A stretch of 13,527 bases of DNA, taken from NCBI GenBank assembly GCA_964645555.1, contig CAZYBP010000024.1:1-13527 (forward strand), given 5' to 3'. The position numbers and the translations under genes were made by a program. This document shows positions 1 through 7,721 of this stretch, piece by piece. The notes under the pieces are model-generated. The model searched no databases. It was not told the DNA's origin and saw nothing but the letters and a program-made list of their open reading frames with translations. The first letter of the stretch is position 1. Each line of letters begins with the position of its first letter. The stretch is from 2-02-FULL-38-15 sp964645555 (GTDB lineage Bacteria; Patescibacteriota; Microgenomatia; Daviesbacterales; UBA10151).

Positions 1-1
1 A

Positions 2-1813
2 GATGCTTTAACTGTACAAGCTCCCAGGTTACATCCAGCAGGCTTTAAAGAGTATCCAGTATTTTCGGATAGAGATGATGAGTTGGCTGTTAAAGGTATT
101 CCTAGAAGAATTGATGTTTTAATGCGCTATCTGCATGCTGAGGCAAGATTAAATGCCAAAGATCGGGCCCTTCTGTTGGTGGGGACAAGTGGTGCTGGTA
201 AGTCCACGATTAATGGTGTCTTGATAGATGCGTTAGAAAGATATACAGATCAGGCAGAGCCTGCGCCGGTTTACGGTATTGTGGATTGCCCTATCAATGA
301 GGAACCCCTGCATGTTCTGGATGAGAGAACTAGAGCTATCTGGAAGGAAAAGCATGAGGTGGATATTACTGGTCATCTTTGTCCTGAGTGTAGGTCGAGA
401 GCGGAACAACAGGTCCAGAGAATTGAAATGGCTCAAGTGATGCATTCTGGAGCTAATATTCCTCTGGATTTTAAGGTTCAAGCGCTGCCCTTTTCGCAGG
501 CTTTAGGGAGGGGTATCACTAGACTTGCTCCAAATGTAACTAAGTTCATGGTACCTAATGCTCCTGAGTCAATTAATACAGCCATAATGGGTTCAAATAG
601 AGGCATACTCTATATGCCAGAAATGGGACAACCTTCTCAAGAATTCCTGAAGACTCTAAATGATTTAATGCGCGGTAGAAGGTATGATGCAAAAGGTAGG
701 TTTTATCAGCTTGATTGTGTGATTATTGCGGATACCACGCTTGATGAATGGGCAAGATTTTTTAAGGATAGTACTAATCAGGGTTTAATAGAAAGATTTG
801 AGGTCATAACCATTCCTTTTCCGTTGGACCCAGATGCCGAACTGAGTATTTTCGAAAAAAGATTGACTGCCAGTAGACTAGTTAATCCTCCTCACTTTCC
901 GCCCAGATCACTGCAATTTCTTTCCTCATGGTCAGTTAGAACTAGATATCGTAGGCCAAATGACGGTATTAAAATTGATGAAGCAACTAAAGCTAAACTT
1001 TATAGTGGTGTGAATGTAGGGAATTTTACCCAATTGGATAGAAAAAAGATAGAGACTGAAGGAGAAAAAGCCGGAGAGGGAATAGAAGGTATTTCACCTC
1101 CTGCTGCATGGAACATTATCTTTAAACTGACAGGTGAGCGAATGGTTTGGTTAGAGGGAGATGAGGAAAGAAGCTGTGTTGATTTTGTAGACCTTAGAAG
1201 AAGAGCTGAAGAATATATTGAAGATGCTCCATTTAACGAAAGGATTAAATCCCAAATGAAGGAGCAGCTTGAGGTTGTTACAAGTGAGCATGATACCTGG
1301 TTGCAACGGACTATTGAGCAAGCCTTCCAGGATAGGTATGCAGAGCGGGCTGAACAGATGATACAAAATTATTTGGATGAGTTGGAATATTGGTTAGATC
1401 CAACTAAGCCAAGAAGGATTGATGAGGCGACTGGTAATCCAATAGAAGTAAGCCTTGAGGCTTTGGGACAATTCGAACAGGCTGTTACCCGGATAGGGCA
1501 ATCTGGACTTGATGGGTTTAGGAGAGATGTATTTCAATGGGCCGGTAAGGTGAACAGGAAAAAGAATAGAAATCCCCAGCCTGCTGATTTTGAAGACCGT
1601 TTCCCAGGTTTTGAGCAGGGGTTAAAGGTATTGTTAACAAATGGTTTAGGTGAGCCTAAGGATATGTTAATGGCTAGAACTCCTACCTCGGAACAAATAG
1701 AAAAACTGAAGGAGATGCAAGGAAGGCTCATTTCTGAGTACGGTTTTTGTGCACACTGCATGCCTAAATTAGTAACGTATATTAGTAACAAATTAAGGCA
1801 AGGAAAAAGTTGA
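2..1813 (+). CDS. Diverged PrkA-type AAA+ ATPase paralogue (5' partial)
   Basis: The reading frame is open from the left edge through to a TGA stop, so the N-terminus lies outside the window. A TTG at 83 is a possible but unlikely start, because coherent protein (DALTVQAPRL...) continues upstream of it. Numbering visible residues from position 2: Walker A GTSGAGKS at 61-68, a DCPINEEPLH segment matching GCPMQEEPLH of the next gene, a CPEC pair at C127/C130, a Walker-B-like ILYMPEM, a sensor-like IIADTT, an Arg-finger-like IERFEVITIP, and a C-terminal CAHC pair at C583/C586. The order matches PrkA, a AAA+ protein named as a serine kinase and also reported as an ATP-dependent protease. However, the long signature between the CxxC and Walker B (SDPKSQD...ESDPRAYRFDGEL in the neighbour) is missing, and AHTNE is replaced by ADTTL. 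I infer a diverged paralogue that may partner the canonical PrkA downstream. Whether it keeps ATPase activity cannot be judged from sequence. Confidence 0.8.
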   Translation, partial: DALTVQAPRLHPAGFKEYPVFSDRDDELAVKGIPRRIDVLMRYLHAEARLNAKDRALLLVGTSGAGKSTINGVLIDALERYTDQAEPAPVYGIVDCPINEEPLHVLDERTRAIWKEKHEVDITGHLCPECRSRAEQQVQRIEMAQVMHSGANIPLDFKVQALPFSQALGRGITRLAPNVTKFMVPNAPESINTAIMGSNRGILYMPEMGQPSQEFLKTLNDLMRGRRYDAKGRFYQLDCVIIADTTLDEWARFFKDSTNQGLIERFEVITIPFPLDPDAELSIFEKRLTASRLVNPPHFPPRSLQFLSSWSVRTRYRRPNDGIKIDEATKAKLYSGVNVGNFTQLDRKKIETEGEKAGEGIEGISPPAAWNIIFKLTGERMVWLEGDEERSCVDFVDLRRRAEEYIEDAPFNERIKSQMKEQLEVVTSEHDTWLQRTIEQAFQDRYAERAEQMIQNYLDELEYWLDPTKPRRIDEATGNPIEVSLEALGQFEQAVTRIGQSGLDGFRRDVFQWAGKVNRKKNRNPQPADFEDRFPGFEQGLKVLLTNGLGEPKDMLMARTPTSEQIEKLKEMQGRLISEYGFCAHCMPKLVTYISNKLRQGKS

Positions 1814-1816
1814 GCC

Positions 1817-1845
1817 TTGACAAACTACGAAATTTGTACTAAATA
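1817..1845 (+). promoter_or_regulatory. Candidate sigma70-type promoter for prkA-yeaH-spoVR
   Basis: A perfect TTGACA -35 (1817-1822) is followed after 17 bp by a weak TAAATA -10 (1840-1845). It lies in the 71-bp space between the first PrkA paralogue and the second. Transcription would begin near 1852, beside the small palindrome AAACGTTT (1851-1858). The -10 is poor, so the two paralogues may also be co-transcribed from upstream. Confidence 0.4.
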
Positions 1846-1884
1846 TATCCAAACGTTTCATTGCCCAAGGCCTACTGTCTCTTT

Positions 1885-3831
1885 ATGATAAAACCAACAA
1901 TTGAAAGTCGAGACAATTTTGCCCCTACCTCCAGTATTGCCTCCAAACTTGCTTCATTCCGTGATATAGAACGAGGACAAGTTTGGCAAGGCACTTTTGC
2001 CGAATATTTTGATAAAGTTTTACAAAATCCTGCTATAGCCCGATTATCCCATGCTAGAGTTTACGATATGCTTATGCAGGGTGGAGTAGTTGATAATGGT
2101 GATGGTAAACCACCAACTTATGGTTTCTTTGCAAAGGATATCTTTGGTTTACAACAACCTTTAAGTCAAATAGCAGATTACTTTAGTTCAGCAGCTCAGA
2201 GGCTAGAGACAAGAAAAAGGATAATGATGTTGATGGGACCAGTAGGAGGAGGTAAATCTAGTATTGTTACTATGCTCAAAAGAGGTTTAGAGGTTTATTC
2301 TCAGACTGAACAAGGAGCAACTTATGCCTTAGCTGGTTGTCCTATGCAAGAGGAGCCGCTTCATTTAATCCCTGATGCAATGAGACCGACTATTCTGCAA
2401 GATTATGGATTACATATTGAAGGAGAATTATGTCCTCACTGTCGCCAAGCATTAGTAGATAAATATGATGGTAAAACAGAAGATTTTTTGGTTTCAAGAT
2501 TTGTTTTTTCAGAAGCACAGCGCCGGGGCATTGGGACATTTAGTCCTTCTGATCCTAAAAGTCAAGATATTTCAGAATTAACCGGTTCAATTGATTTGGC
2601 TACTGTAGGTAAATATGGTTCCGAATCTGATCCTCGAGCATATCGTTTTGATGGAGAATTAAACGTAGCAAACAGAGGGGTGATGGAATTTGTGGAAATG
2701 CTCAAATGTGATGAAAAATTCTTATACAGTTTGTTAACCTTATCACAAGAGCAAAATATTAAAACAGGTAGATTTGCGATGATTTATGCAGATGAGGTAA
2801 TCCTTGCACATACTAATGAGACAGAATTTAGAGCTTTCGTGAACAATCCTAAAGCAGAAGCATTAAGAGATAGACTGATCGTTGTACCAGTACCATATAA
2901 CCTGCGTGTTTCTGATGAAGTTAGAATCTATGGTAAGCTTTTGGCAGAAAGTGTAGCTCACGGAAAGATCCATATAGCCCCCAATACTTTACAGGTTGCC
3001 GCAACATTTGCTGTTTTGAGTAGGCTGGAACCCTCAAAAAAATTGGGTATGACTTTGATGAAAAAAATGAAATTATATGATGGAGAGGATATTGCTGATT
3101 TTAGTCAAAAAGATGTTAGAGAGTTACAGGAGGAAGCTCACAGAGAAGGCATGGATGGAGTTGGGCCGAGATTTGTTGTTAATCAGTTATCTAATGCTGT
3201 AGCTAAGCTTGGCGTGGAATGTATTAATCCAATTGATGCCTTACGGAGTTTAAAAGCCGGAATAGATCAAGATCCGGCAATTGATGAAAAAAGAAGAGAG
3301 GAATTAATTGGATTGATCGCTGAGGCTAGGAAGGATTATGATGAGAGGGCAAAAGTAGCAGTGCAAAGAGCCTTTGTTTATTCCTTTGCGGGATCAGCTA
3401 GAACTTTGCTTGATAATTATTTAGATAACGTAGAAGCGTTTTGCAATAAAACCAAACTCAGAGATCCTATTACTGATGATGAGATTGAGCCAGATGAGAA
3501 ATTAATGCGTTCAATCGAGGGCCAAGTTGGCATATCAGACAATGCTAAAAAAGCTTTCCGAGAAGAAATCTTAATTAGATTATCCGTTTTAGCAAGGAGA
3601 GGGCAAACTTTTGAATATACCTCCCATGAAAGATTAAGAGAGGCAATTGAAAAGAAATTATTTGCTGATCTTAAAGATATTGTCAAAATTACTACATCTA
3701 CAAAAACACCAGATGCTGAACAAGCAAGAAGAGTTAACGAAGTAGCCGATAGATTAGTTGCCGAACATGATTATTGTACGGATTGTGCCAATGAGTTATT
3801 GAAATATGTAGGACAACTACTAAGTCGTTAA
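1885..3831 (+). CDS. prkA: PrkA family AAA+ serine kinase / ATPase, canonical
   Basis: A full-length PrkA of 648 residues from ATG 1885. An in-frame TTG at 1861 would add eight residues, but it lies within about ten bases of the predicted transcription start, so I prefer the ATG. Order of parts: an N-terminal PrkA region, Walker A GPVGGGKS (118-125), GCPMQEEPLH, a CPHC pair (C183/C186), the family signature SDPKSQDISELTGSID and ESDPRAYRFDGELNVANRG, the Walker B region VMEFVEMLKCDEK, sensor ILAHTNE, Arg-finger region LRDRLIVVPVPYNL, then the helical C-terminal domain with SHERLREAIEKKLF. It ends with ANELLKYVGQLLSR preceded by a CTDC pair (C631/C634). It resembles the Bacillus-type PrkA more than enterobacterial YeaG. 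PrkA is a cytoplasmic serine kinase, also reported as a AAA+ protease, needed in sporulation or starvation. The yeaH gene starts one base after its stop. Confidence 0.95.
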   Translation: MIKPTIESRDNFAPTSSIASKLASFRDIERGQVWQGTFAEYFDKVLQNPAIARLSHARVYDMLMQGGVVDNGDGKPPTYGFFAKDIFGLQQPLSQIADYFSSAAQRLETRKRIMMLMGPVGGGKSSIVTMLKRGLEVYSQTEQGATYALAGCPMQEEPLHLIPDAMRPTILQDYGLHIEGELCPHCRQALVDKYDGKTEDFLVSRFVFSEAQRRGIGTFSPSDPKSQDISELTGSIDLATVGKYGSESDPRAYRFDGELNVANRGVMEFVEMLKCDEKFLYSLLTLSQEQNIKTGRFAMIYADEVILAHTNETEFRAFVNNPKAEALRDRLIVVPVPYNLRVSDEVRIYGKLLAESVAHGKIHIAPNTLQVAATFAVLSRLEPSKKLGMTLMKKMKLYDGEDIADFSQKDVRELQEEAHREGMDGVGPRFVVNQLSNAVAKLGVECINPIDALRSLKAGIDQDPAIDEKRREELIGLIAEARKDYDERAKVAVQRAFVYSFAGSARTLLDNYLDNVEAFCNKTKLRDPITDDEIEPDEKLMRSIEGQVGISDNAKKAFREEILIRLSVLARRGQTFEYTSHERLREAIEKKLFADLKDIVKITTSTKTPDAEQARRVNEVADRLVAEHDYCTDCANELLKYVGQLLSR

Positions 3832-3832
3832 T

Positions 3833-5014
3833 ATGCCTACGCCAGATAATCCTTCTTGGGTTAGTTTAACTCAAGGAAACTTCGATTTATTTCATAAAGG
3901 AGAAACCGATCGCCAACGATTTAAGCGAAGGGTTGAACAAGTAGTTAAAGGAAATTTACCAGGCATAATAAGCGATGAATCAGTCATTACATCCGATGGT
4001 CAAAAAACTGTTAAAGTTCCCATCCGCGGTTTAGATATTCCTCATTTCCGTCATGGCCTAAATGATAAAGGAGAGGGTGGATTAGGTCAAGGACAAGGGC
4101 AGCCGGGCGATGTATTTGATCAGGGGCAAGAGGAAGCAGGTTCACTTGGTCGAGCAGCCGGAGATGCACCAGGAATAGACTATATTGAAGCTGAATATAC
4201 TATTGACGAGTTGGCAGAATTGGTTTTTAAAGATCTAGGCTTACCTTTTTTAAGACCTAAACCTCAACAAGAAGAGGAAAGTGAGGATGTACGTTTTTCT
4301 GATATCAGGAAAAGAGGCCCAATGAGTAATCTAGATAAAAGAAGAACGATTAGGGAAAATCTGAAGAGAAATGCCCGAGTTGGACAGCCCTTCTTTGGGG
4401 GCATTATTGATGATGACTTAAGATTCAAAACTTGGGAGAGGGATGTCAGGCCTCAAACTAATGCAGTAGTTCTAGCAATGAGAGATGTTTCAGGTTCAAT
4501 GGGAGATTTCGAAAAGTATATCACCAGAGCATTATTTTTCTGGGTTACTAGATTTTTAAGAACTCAATATAAAAATGTAGAGATTGCATTTATTACTCAT
4601 CATACCGAAGCTAAAGAAGTGGATGAGCAGACTTTTTTTGCTTTAGGTGAAAGTGGTGGCACAAAAGCCTCTTCTGCTTATCAACTGGCTCTGGAGATTA
4701 TGAAAGATCGTTATCCTTCTGCCAGGTGGAATAGGTATCCGATGCACGCATCGGATGGAGACAACTGGGGAGAGGCAGATAATACACTTTGTTTAGACTC
4801 AATTAGAGAGATGTTGGAAAAAGAGGCATGCAATGCCTTTGGTTATTTTGAGATTCAGGCAGATAATAGAAGATCCACAAGTACACTGATGAGTGCTTAT
4901 CAAGACTATCCTGATGAGCACTTAATCAGCGCTATTATTACCAGTAAAGGAGATGTATTTCCTGCCCTCCAAGCCTATTTTGATCCTACTAAGAAAGATG
5001 AGGGAGTTAGATGA
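3833..5014 (+). CDS. yeaH: YeaH/YhbH family protein (DUF444, UPF0229), vWA-like
   Basis: A 393-residue protein of the YeaH/YhbH family, the usual genetic partner of PrkA. The N-terminal half has KVPIRGLDIPHFRHG and a Gly/Gln-rich linker (GLGQGQGQPGD), then the conserved DYIEAEYTIDELAELVF segment. The C-terminal half is a von Willebrand-A-like domain with a complete MIDAS: DVSGS (218-222), Thr277 in GGTKASS, and DGD (308-310) before NW. This should bind a divalent metal and mediate protein contact. By analogy with other AAA+/vWA pairs (RavA-ViaA, CbbQ-CbbO), I infer it is an adaptor or substrate selector for the PrkA ATPase. It starts one base after the prkA stop with no clear Shine-Dalgarno, and its TGA overlaps the spoVR ATG, so the three genes are probably one operon. 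Length is close to family norms. Confidence 0.93.
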   Translation: MPTPDNPSWVSLTQGNFDLFHKGETDRQRFKRRVEQVVKGNLPGIISDESVITSDGQKTVKVPIRGLDIPHFRHGLNDKGEGGLGQGQGQPGDVFDQGQEEAGSLGRAAGDAPGIDYIEAEYTIDELAELVFKDLGLPFLRPKPQQEEESEDVRFSDIRKRGPMSNLDKRRTIRENLKRNARVGQPFFGGIIDDDLRFKTWERDVRPQTNAVVLAMRDVSGSMGDFEKYITRALFFWVTRFLRTQYKNVEIAFITHHTEAKEVDEQTFFALGESGGTKASSAYQLALEIMKDRYPSARWNRYPMHASDGDNWGEADNTLCLDSIREMLEKEACNAFGYFEIQADNRRSTSTLMSAYQDYPDEHLISAIITSKGDVFPALQAYFDPTKKDEGVR

Positions 5015-6573
5015 TGAATGAAGGGATATCTCCAGTAAGTTCTATGACAGATGCTCAAGATAATGAGGTGAATCTTTTAGGTCGAAGAATACAACAGACA
5101 GCAGAAATAGCCCATGAGGTGGGATTAAGACCTTTCCCAACTCAATTTTTTATTGTGCCTGCAAGGCAAATGTATGAACTAGCAGCATATGGTTTACCAG
5201 GTGGTTTTTCTCATTGGAGCCGAGGAGGTGAATATCATAAACAAAAAACTATGTATGATTATGGCTTAACTAGAATTTACGAGATGGTTGTTAACAGTAA
5301 CCCTGCACTAGCTTTTTTACTGGAAAATAATTCGCCGATTCATAATACCACTGTGGCTGCTCATGTGGCAGCGCATGTTGATTTTTTCGCCCATAATCCA
5401 AGTTTTGCACATACTAATAGACATATGAATGAAACTGCTTTACTTGCTGCGGAAAGGATGGATAGATATCGTTTTGAAGTAGGAGAAGATAAGGTAGAAC
5501 AACTTTTAGATGCAGTTTTAACTATCCAGATGAATTTTGACTTCTATGATTTATACCGTCCAAGTGCTGAGCAATTCTTACTGATGAATCGCCACACTTT
5601 TGAAGAAGCTCAGAAAGCAGCGACAAGGAGGGTAAGCGACTACGATGACCTTTGGAAATTAGGAGAAAAAAGACTAGAGGTAGTTGAGGCTAGTGTTCCA
5701 TTGCCCTTCAGAGAAGAACCAGATTTGCTCTGGTTTATTACTAATTTTTCTCCGAAGCCTTTAGAGGATTGGCAGAGAGATTGTTTGGAAATTATTCGGG
5801 AGGAAGGACAATACTTCCTGCCTCAGAGGCAAACAAAGATTATGAATGAGGGTTGGGCTACCCTTTGGCATCAGCGCATCATGCGCATCATGGGAGATAG
5901 GGGATATATAACAGAGGGAGAGGCAATTGAATGGGTCAAGATGCATGCTGGAGTAGTTGCACCTTTTGGAGATCGGAGAAATCTTAATCCTTACCAAATT
6001 GGTTGTGCAGTTTGGGAAGATATTGACCGTAGGTCTAAACAGATACCTAGAGTGGATGGGAAAAAGATATCTACCTGGTTTGGACAATCAATAGATGAAC
6101 CTTTCTTGGATGAAGATCCTTTTACGGTTAGGGCTATAGTAGCTAGTGATGAAGCTTTTTTGAGGAATTATTTAACCGCTGGTTTAATTGAAGAATTAGA
6201 GCTTTTTACCTTTGTTAAAGAAAATGGTCAATGGGTGATTGAAGAGCGAGATCCTGAGAAAGTAAAGGAGAGGTTATTTGAGGGTTCTGTCAATCTTGGT
6301 TTGCCAGTTATTACAGTGGCTAGTGGCGGAGGAGACTACCAGGGAAATAGGGAATTATATCTTCTTCATCATCGAGAAAACCATGATTTGGATTTTGATT
6401 ATACGGGTAGGGTTTTACCAGCAGTCTACCAAATGTGGGGAAGACCAGTTCATCTGGAGACAGTCTCAGGAGGAAGAAGAATACTATTAAGTTGTATAGA
6501 TGGAAAAGAAGTCAAAGTGTCTATTTTGGGTTCTGAAGAGGAAAATCCGGGTAGCCATTTAAAAAGTCCTTAA
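5011..6573 (+). CDS. spoVR: SpoVR family protein
   Basis: A 520-residue SpoVR/YcgB family protein. Family hallmarks are FFIVPARQMYELAAYGLPGG, FSHWSRGGEYHKQ, YGLTRIYEMVVNSNPALAFL, AAHVAAHVDFFAHNPSFAHT, and later IMNEGWATLWHQRIM and NPYQIGCAVWEDI. The His-rich AHVxxHxDFF stretch and the EGWA motif are typical of the family. Its biochemical activity is not settled; in Bacillus it affects the spore cortex, and in enterobacteria it sits in the PrkA/YeaH stationary-phase group. The ATG at 5011 overlaps the yeaH TGA as ATGA, with AGGGAG at 5001-5006 as ribosome binding site; a second ATG at 5014 has better spacing. Its last 53 bp overlap the 3' end of the opposing fmt gene. There is no other sign of sporulation genes here, so a general stress or dormancy role is more likely. 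Confidence 0.93.
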   Translation: MMNEGISPVSSMTDAQDNEVNLLGRRIQQTAEIAHEVGLRPFPTQFFIVPARQMYELAAYGLPGGFSHWSRGGEYHKQKTMYDYGLTRIYEMVVNSNPALAFLLENNSPIHNTTVAAHVAAHVDFFAHNPSFAHTNRHMNETALLAAERMDRYRFEVGEDKVEQLLDAVLTIQMNFDFYDLYRPSAEQFLLMNRHTFEEAQKAATRRVSDYDDLWKLGEKRLEVVEASVPLPFREEPDLLWFITNFSPKPLEDWQRDCLEIIREEGQYFLPQRQTKIMNEGWATLWHQRIMRIMGDRGYITEGEAIEWVKMHAGVVAPFGDRRNLNPYQIGCAVWEDIDRRSKQIPRVDGKKISTWFGQSIDEPFLDEDPFTVRAIVASDEAFLRNYLTAGLIEELELFTFVKENGQWVIEERDPEKVKERLFEGSVNLGLPVITVASGGGDYQGNRELYLLHHRENHDLDFDYTGRVLPAVYQMWGRPVHLETVSGGRRILLSCIDGKEVKVSILGSEEENPGSHLKSP

Positions 6574-7015
6574 AAGATATTGGTTTTTTGCCTTCCATTT
6601 GCATTATTTGGTTAGGTAAAAATTTGACAATTTTACCTGACCATTTAGTCCAAACTCCCGGCCAAGGATAGTAGGCTCTGATCATCCTATCCAAAATTTC
6701 AGAAGATGGAGGATTATCAATATCAAAATAGCCCTCCTCTCTTGTTAGTCTTTCACTAAAGCTTGCCTGGGAGTGATCTTGCTCAACTAGTTTAATTTTG
6801 CCTGCAACAAAATCCTCAATAATTTGGGGTAAAATTTCACTTGCTCTCAGAAACATTTTTTTACTCAATATATCAAAGTTATCACTATCAGAAAGCTCTA
6901 AAGACTCTTGATAAATCATCGGTCCATGGTCTACTTTATCATCCATTTTGATAATGGTTATCCCGGAGATTTTATCTGCGTTTAAGATAGCATTTTGAAT
7001 AGGAGTAGGACCTCT
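6521..7015 (-). CDS. fmt: Methionyl-tRNA formyltransferase (5' part lost in gap)
   Basis: The C-terminal 164 residues of Fmt, which formylates Met-tRNAfMet for translation initiation. Visible motifs are RGPTPIQNAILNADKISGITI, IIKMDDKVDHGPMIYQ, QDHSQASFSERLTREEGYFD and IRAYYPWPGVWT. It then has a shortened C-terminal domain ending FKDFLNGYPDFPLQNPK. The N-terminal formyl-folate binding portion (about 110 residues in the family) lies in the run of Ns. def is immediately upstream on the same strand, the classical def-fmt order. The stop lies inside the 3' end of spoVR. Confidence 0.9.
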   Translation of the reverse strand, partial: RGPTPIQNAILNADKISGITIIKMDDKVDHGPMIYQESLELSDSDNFDILSKKMFLRASEILPQIIEDFVAGKIKLVEQDHSQASFSERLTREEGYFDIDNPPSSEILDRMIRAYYPWPGVWTKWSGKIVKFLPNQIMQMEGKKPISFKDFLNGYPDFPLQNPK

Positions 7016-7115
7016 NNNNNNNNNNNNNNNNNNNNNNNNNNNNNNNNNNNNNNNNNNNNNNNNNNNNNNNNNNNNNNNNNNNNNNNNNNNNNNNNNNNNN
7101 NNNNNNNNNNNNNNN
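7016..7115. other. Scaffold gap (100 Ns)
   Basis: Exactly 100 undetermined bases. The round number suggests a placeholder of unknown true length. It must hide the last residues of def and about 110 N-terminal residues of fmt, so the real distance is probably nearer 350 bp than 100. A single reading frame running through the Ns is an artefact of placeholder length. Confidence 0.97.
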
Positions 7116-7582
7116 GTGTATTTATAGAATTTACCCCTTTGCTCTAAAACCCTGTCAGAAAATATGATCCCGTTTAAATGGTCAATTTCATGCTGAAAAA
7201 TCCAGGCTAAAACCCCTTTTAATGTTAAGGTATTTTGTTTACCTGTTTCATCCTGAAAAGTAACCTTTATGCTAATATGCCGCCTTGTGTTTCCCCACAT
7301 ATTAGGTACAGAAAGACAGCCTTCAAAATAAGTTTTGGTTTTTTTAGAAACAGATTGTATTTTGGGATTTATTACCATCATAAATCCCTTACCATTTTTG
7401 GCTACAAAAAAGCGTTCATCCAATCCTACTTGAGTTGAGGCCAGTCCTACCCCTTCAGGATCCTTAAAGGTTTTGGTTAGCTTAATCATCTGCTTTAAAG
7501 TATTTACTAAAGCAGTATTTATTTTTTTAACAGGTTTTGTTTGAACCCGTAACCTTGCATCAGGCGCTTTAACAACTTCCAT
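7116..7582 (-). CDS. def: Peptide deformylase (3' end lost in gap)
   Basis: The first 155 residues of peptide deformylase, which removes the formyl group from nascent N-terminal methionine. All three family motifs are present: GVGLASTQ (44-51), EGCLSVP (87-93) and QHEIDH (130-135). This gives the expected metal ligands Cys89, His131 and His135 and the catalytic Glu132. Only the C-terminal tail is missing, in the N gap. It is followed on the same strand by fmt, whose formylation it reverses. The ATG lies six bases downstream of an extended -10 (TGATAAAAT on the minus strand), so the transcript is probably leaderless. It is divergent from the gene starting near 7641/7705. Confidence 0.93.
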
Positions 7583-7588
7583 GACGCC

Positions 7589-7597
7589 ATTTTATCA
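7589..7597 (-). promoter_or_regulatory. Extended -10 promoter of def, leaderless spacing
   Basis: On the minus strand the sequence reads TGATAAAAT, a TGn extension plus a 5/6 match to TATAAT, followed by six bases and the def ATG. A start point about seven bases past the -10 falls on the A of the ATG. No good -35 is visible, as expected of an extended -10. Confidence 0.5.
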
Positions 7598-7604
7598 AAA
7601 ATCA

Positions 7605-7633
7605 TTGACTAAAGGTAGGGTTCAGCCTATAAT
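7605..7633 (+). promoter_or_regulatory. Near-consensus sigma70-type promoter
   Basis: TTGACT (7605-7610), a 17-bp spacer and a perfect TATAAT (7628-7633) make this the best promoter in the window. Seven bases after the -10 is ATG 7641, so a leaderless mRNA is predicted. It drives the unknown gene downstream and lies in the 58-bp space between ATG 7641 and the divergent def start. Confidence 0.7.
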
Positions 7634-7640
7634 GCTCGGT

Positions 7641-7721
7641 ATGAGTGCTGAACATGCAAGTATCATGCCGGCTCCATTATCAGAAGGTATGGAAGAATAT
7701 ATAGGTGGGGTTACTACGTGA
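7641..7721 (+). CDS. Short 26-residue leader ORF or detached N-terminus
   Basis: ATG 7641 sits at the predicted transcription start of the strong promoter and encodes MSAEHASIMPAPLSEGMEEY followed by IGGVTT and a TGA. Its last 17 bases overlap the next ORF in the +1 frame. Removing one G from the GGGG run (7707-7710) would fuse it to that ORF, giving IGG-LLRDGRVQ and one 229-codon gene. It may therefore be the true N-terminus separated by a base error or frameshift, a programmed frameshift site, or a short translated leader. Confidence 0.4.
   Translation: MSAEHASIMPAPLSEGMEEYIGGVTT

Noticed and set aside
1861..1884. TTG at 1861 as the prkA start
   Set aside because: It falls within about ten bases of the predicted transcription start and adds eight residues without family support. 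ATG 1885 is in frame.
6278..6490. A 70-residue open frame on the + strand
   Set aside because: It lies wholly within the well-supported spoVR gene in another frame and shows no recognisable protein features.
7235..7438. A 67-residue open frame on the + strand opposite def
   Set aside because: It is antisense to all three deformylase motifs, with no ribosome site or promoter.
6521..7582. A single continuous 353-residue reading frame joining peptide deformylase and Fmt
   Set aside because: The join runs only through the 100 Ns. The two halves are distinct families and the N-terminal part of Fmt is missing.
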